From NCBI GenBank assembly GCA_012511005.1, contig JAAZGX010000233.1, forward strand, positions 1 to 5,837: DNA of 5,837 nucleotides, written 5' to 3'. The position numbers were made by a program, and so were the translations under genes. Below, piece by piece: positions 5,793-5,837 of this stretch. The notes beneath the pieces were generated by a model, which saw nothing but the letters and a program-made list of their open reading frames with translations, ran no database searches and was not told the origin of the DNA. The DNA comes from Clostridiales bacterium. GTDB taxonomy: Bacteria > Bacillota > Clostridia > Oscillospirales > Acutalibacteraceae. Numbering within the stretch: the first letter of the stretch is position 1; each line of letters starts with the position of its first letter.

Positions 5793-5811
5793 TCCTATTG
5801 ACATTGTAGGA
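5793..5811 (+). repeat. Dyad over the right-end promoter, candidate Rrf2 operator
   Basis: TCCTA (5793-5797) and TAGGA (5807-5811) are perfect inverted arms nine bases apart. They bracket the -35 hexamer at 5798-5803. The 25-bp frame around it, starting at ATA (5790-5792), has CC and GG at the positions where the IscR type-1 site carries YY and RR, but the inner ACT/AGT positions match poorly. It is a reasonable autoregulatory or downstream target of the adjacent Rrf2 protein. It could also be chance. Confidence 0.45.
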
Positions 5812-5826
5812 ATTGTATGATATTCT
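5798..5826 (+). promoter_or_regulatory. Strong sigma-A-type promoter driving a gene beyond the window
   Basis: A perfect -35 TTGACA (5798-5803), a 17-bp spacer and a TATTCT -10 (5821-5826) preceded by TGA as an extended -10. It begins 24 bp after the rrf2 stop codon and would initiate near 5833, so its gene starts outside the window. In Clostridia an Rrf2 gene is often followed by iscS/nifS and iscU/nifU-type genes, which would fit. Confidence 0.75.
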
Positions 5827-5837
5827 TTTGCTATAAG

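Overview
The window looks like a low-GC Firmicutes (Clostridia-type) chromosome. The AT-rich spacers, the strong AAGGAGG-type ribosome binding sites, the sigma-A-like promoters and the family mix (DUF368, HlyIII/TrhA, Rrf2 next to cysK) all fit that group. The species cannot be named from sequence alone. No rRNA, tRNA, mobile element, CRISPR array or phage gene is visible.

Layout. Two transcription units diverge from a 242-bp spacer (4158-4399). Leftward (minus strand) runs a closely spaced four-gene set: a cytoplasmic SGNH/GDSL-type hydrolase (3603-4157), a DUF368 polytopic membrane protein of the PopT undecaprenyl-phosphate translocase family (2669-3541), a large 688-residue uncharacterised protein that looks like a heparinase II/III-type helical toroid plus beta domain (573-2639), and a hemolysin III/TrhA membrane protein that runs off the left edge (1-535, C-terminus missing). 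Gaps are 61, 29 and 37 bp. The unit has a near-consensus promoter directly before the first gene and a plausible internal promoter before the DUF368 gene. Rightward (plus strand) runs cysK (O-acetylserine sulfhydrylase, 4400-5332), followed 31 bp later by an Rrf2-family regulator with four clustered cysteines (5364-5774). The window ends on a second near-consensus plus-strand promoter carrying a dyad over its -35 element, which probably drives a gene just outside.

How the genes may work together. In Bacillus and Staphylococcus, CysK is known to act as the partner of the Rrf2 repressor CymR, so a cysK-rrf2 pair suggests cysteine or Fe-S sensing. The cysteine cluster here is absent from Bacillus CymR and points more to an IscR-like metal or redox input. 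In the leftward unit, two membrane proteins and a possible polysaccharide-lyase-like protein suggest an envelope or glycan role, but this is inference from context.

The points most worth a second look are the apparent ATA start codon of the HlyIII gene, the CysK/Rrf2 pairing with its cysteine cluster and candidate operators, and the uncharacterised toroid protein. Nothing in the window clearly amounts to a new defence or mobile system; most of it is ordinary housekeeping chromosome.
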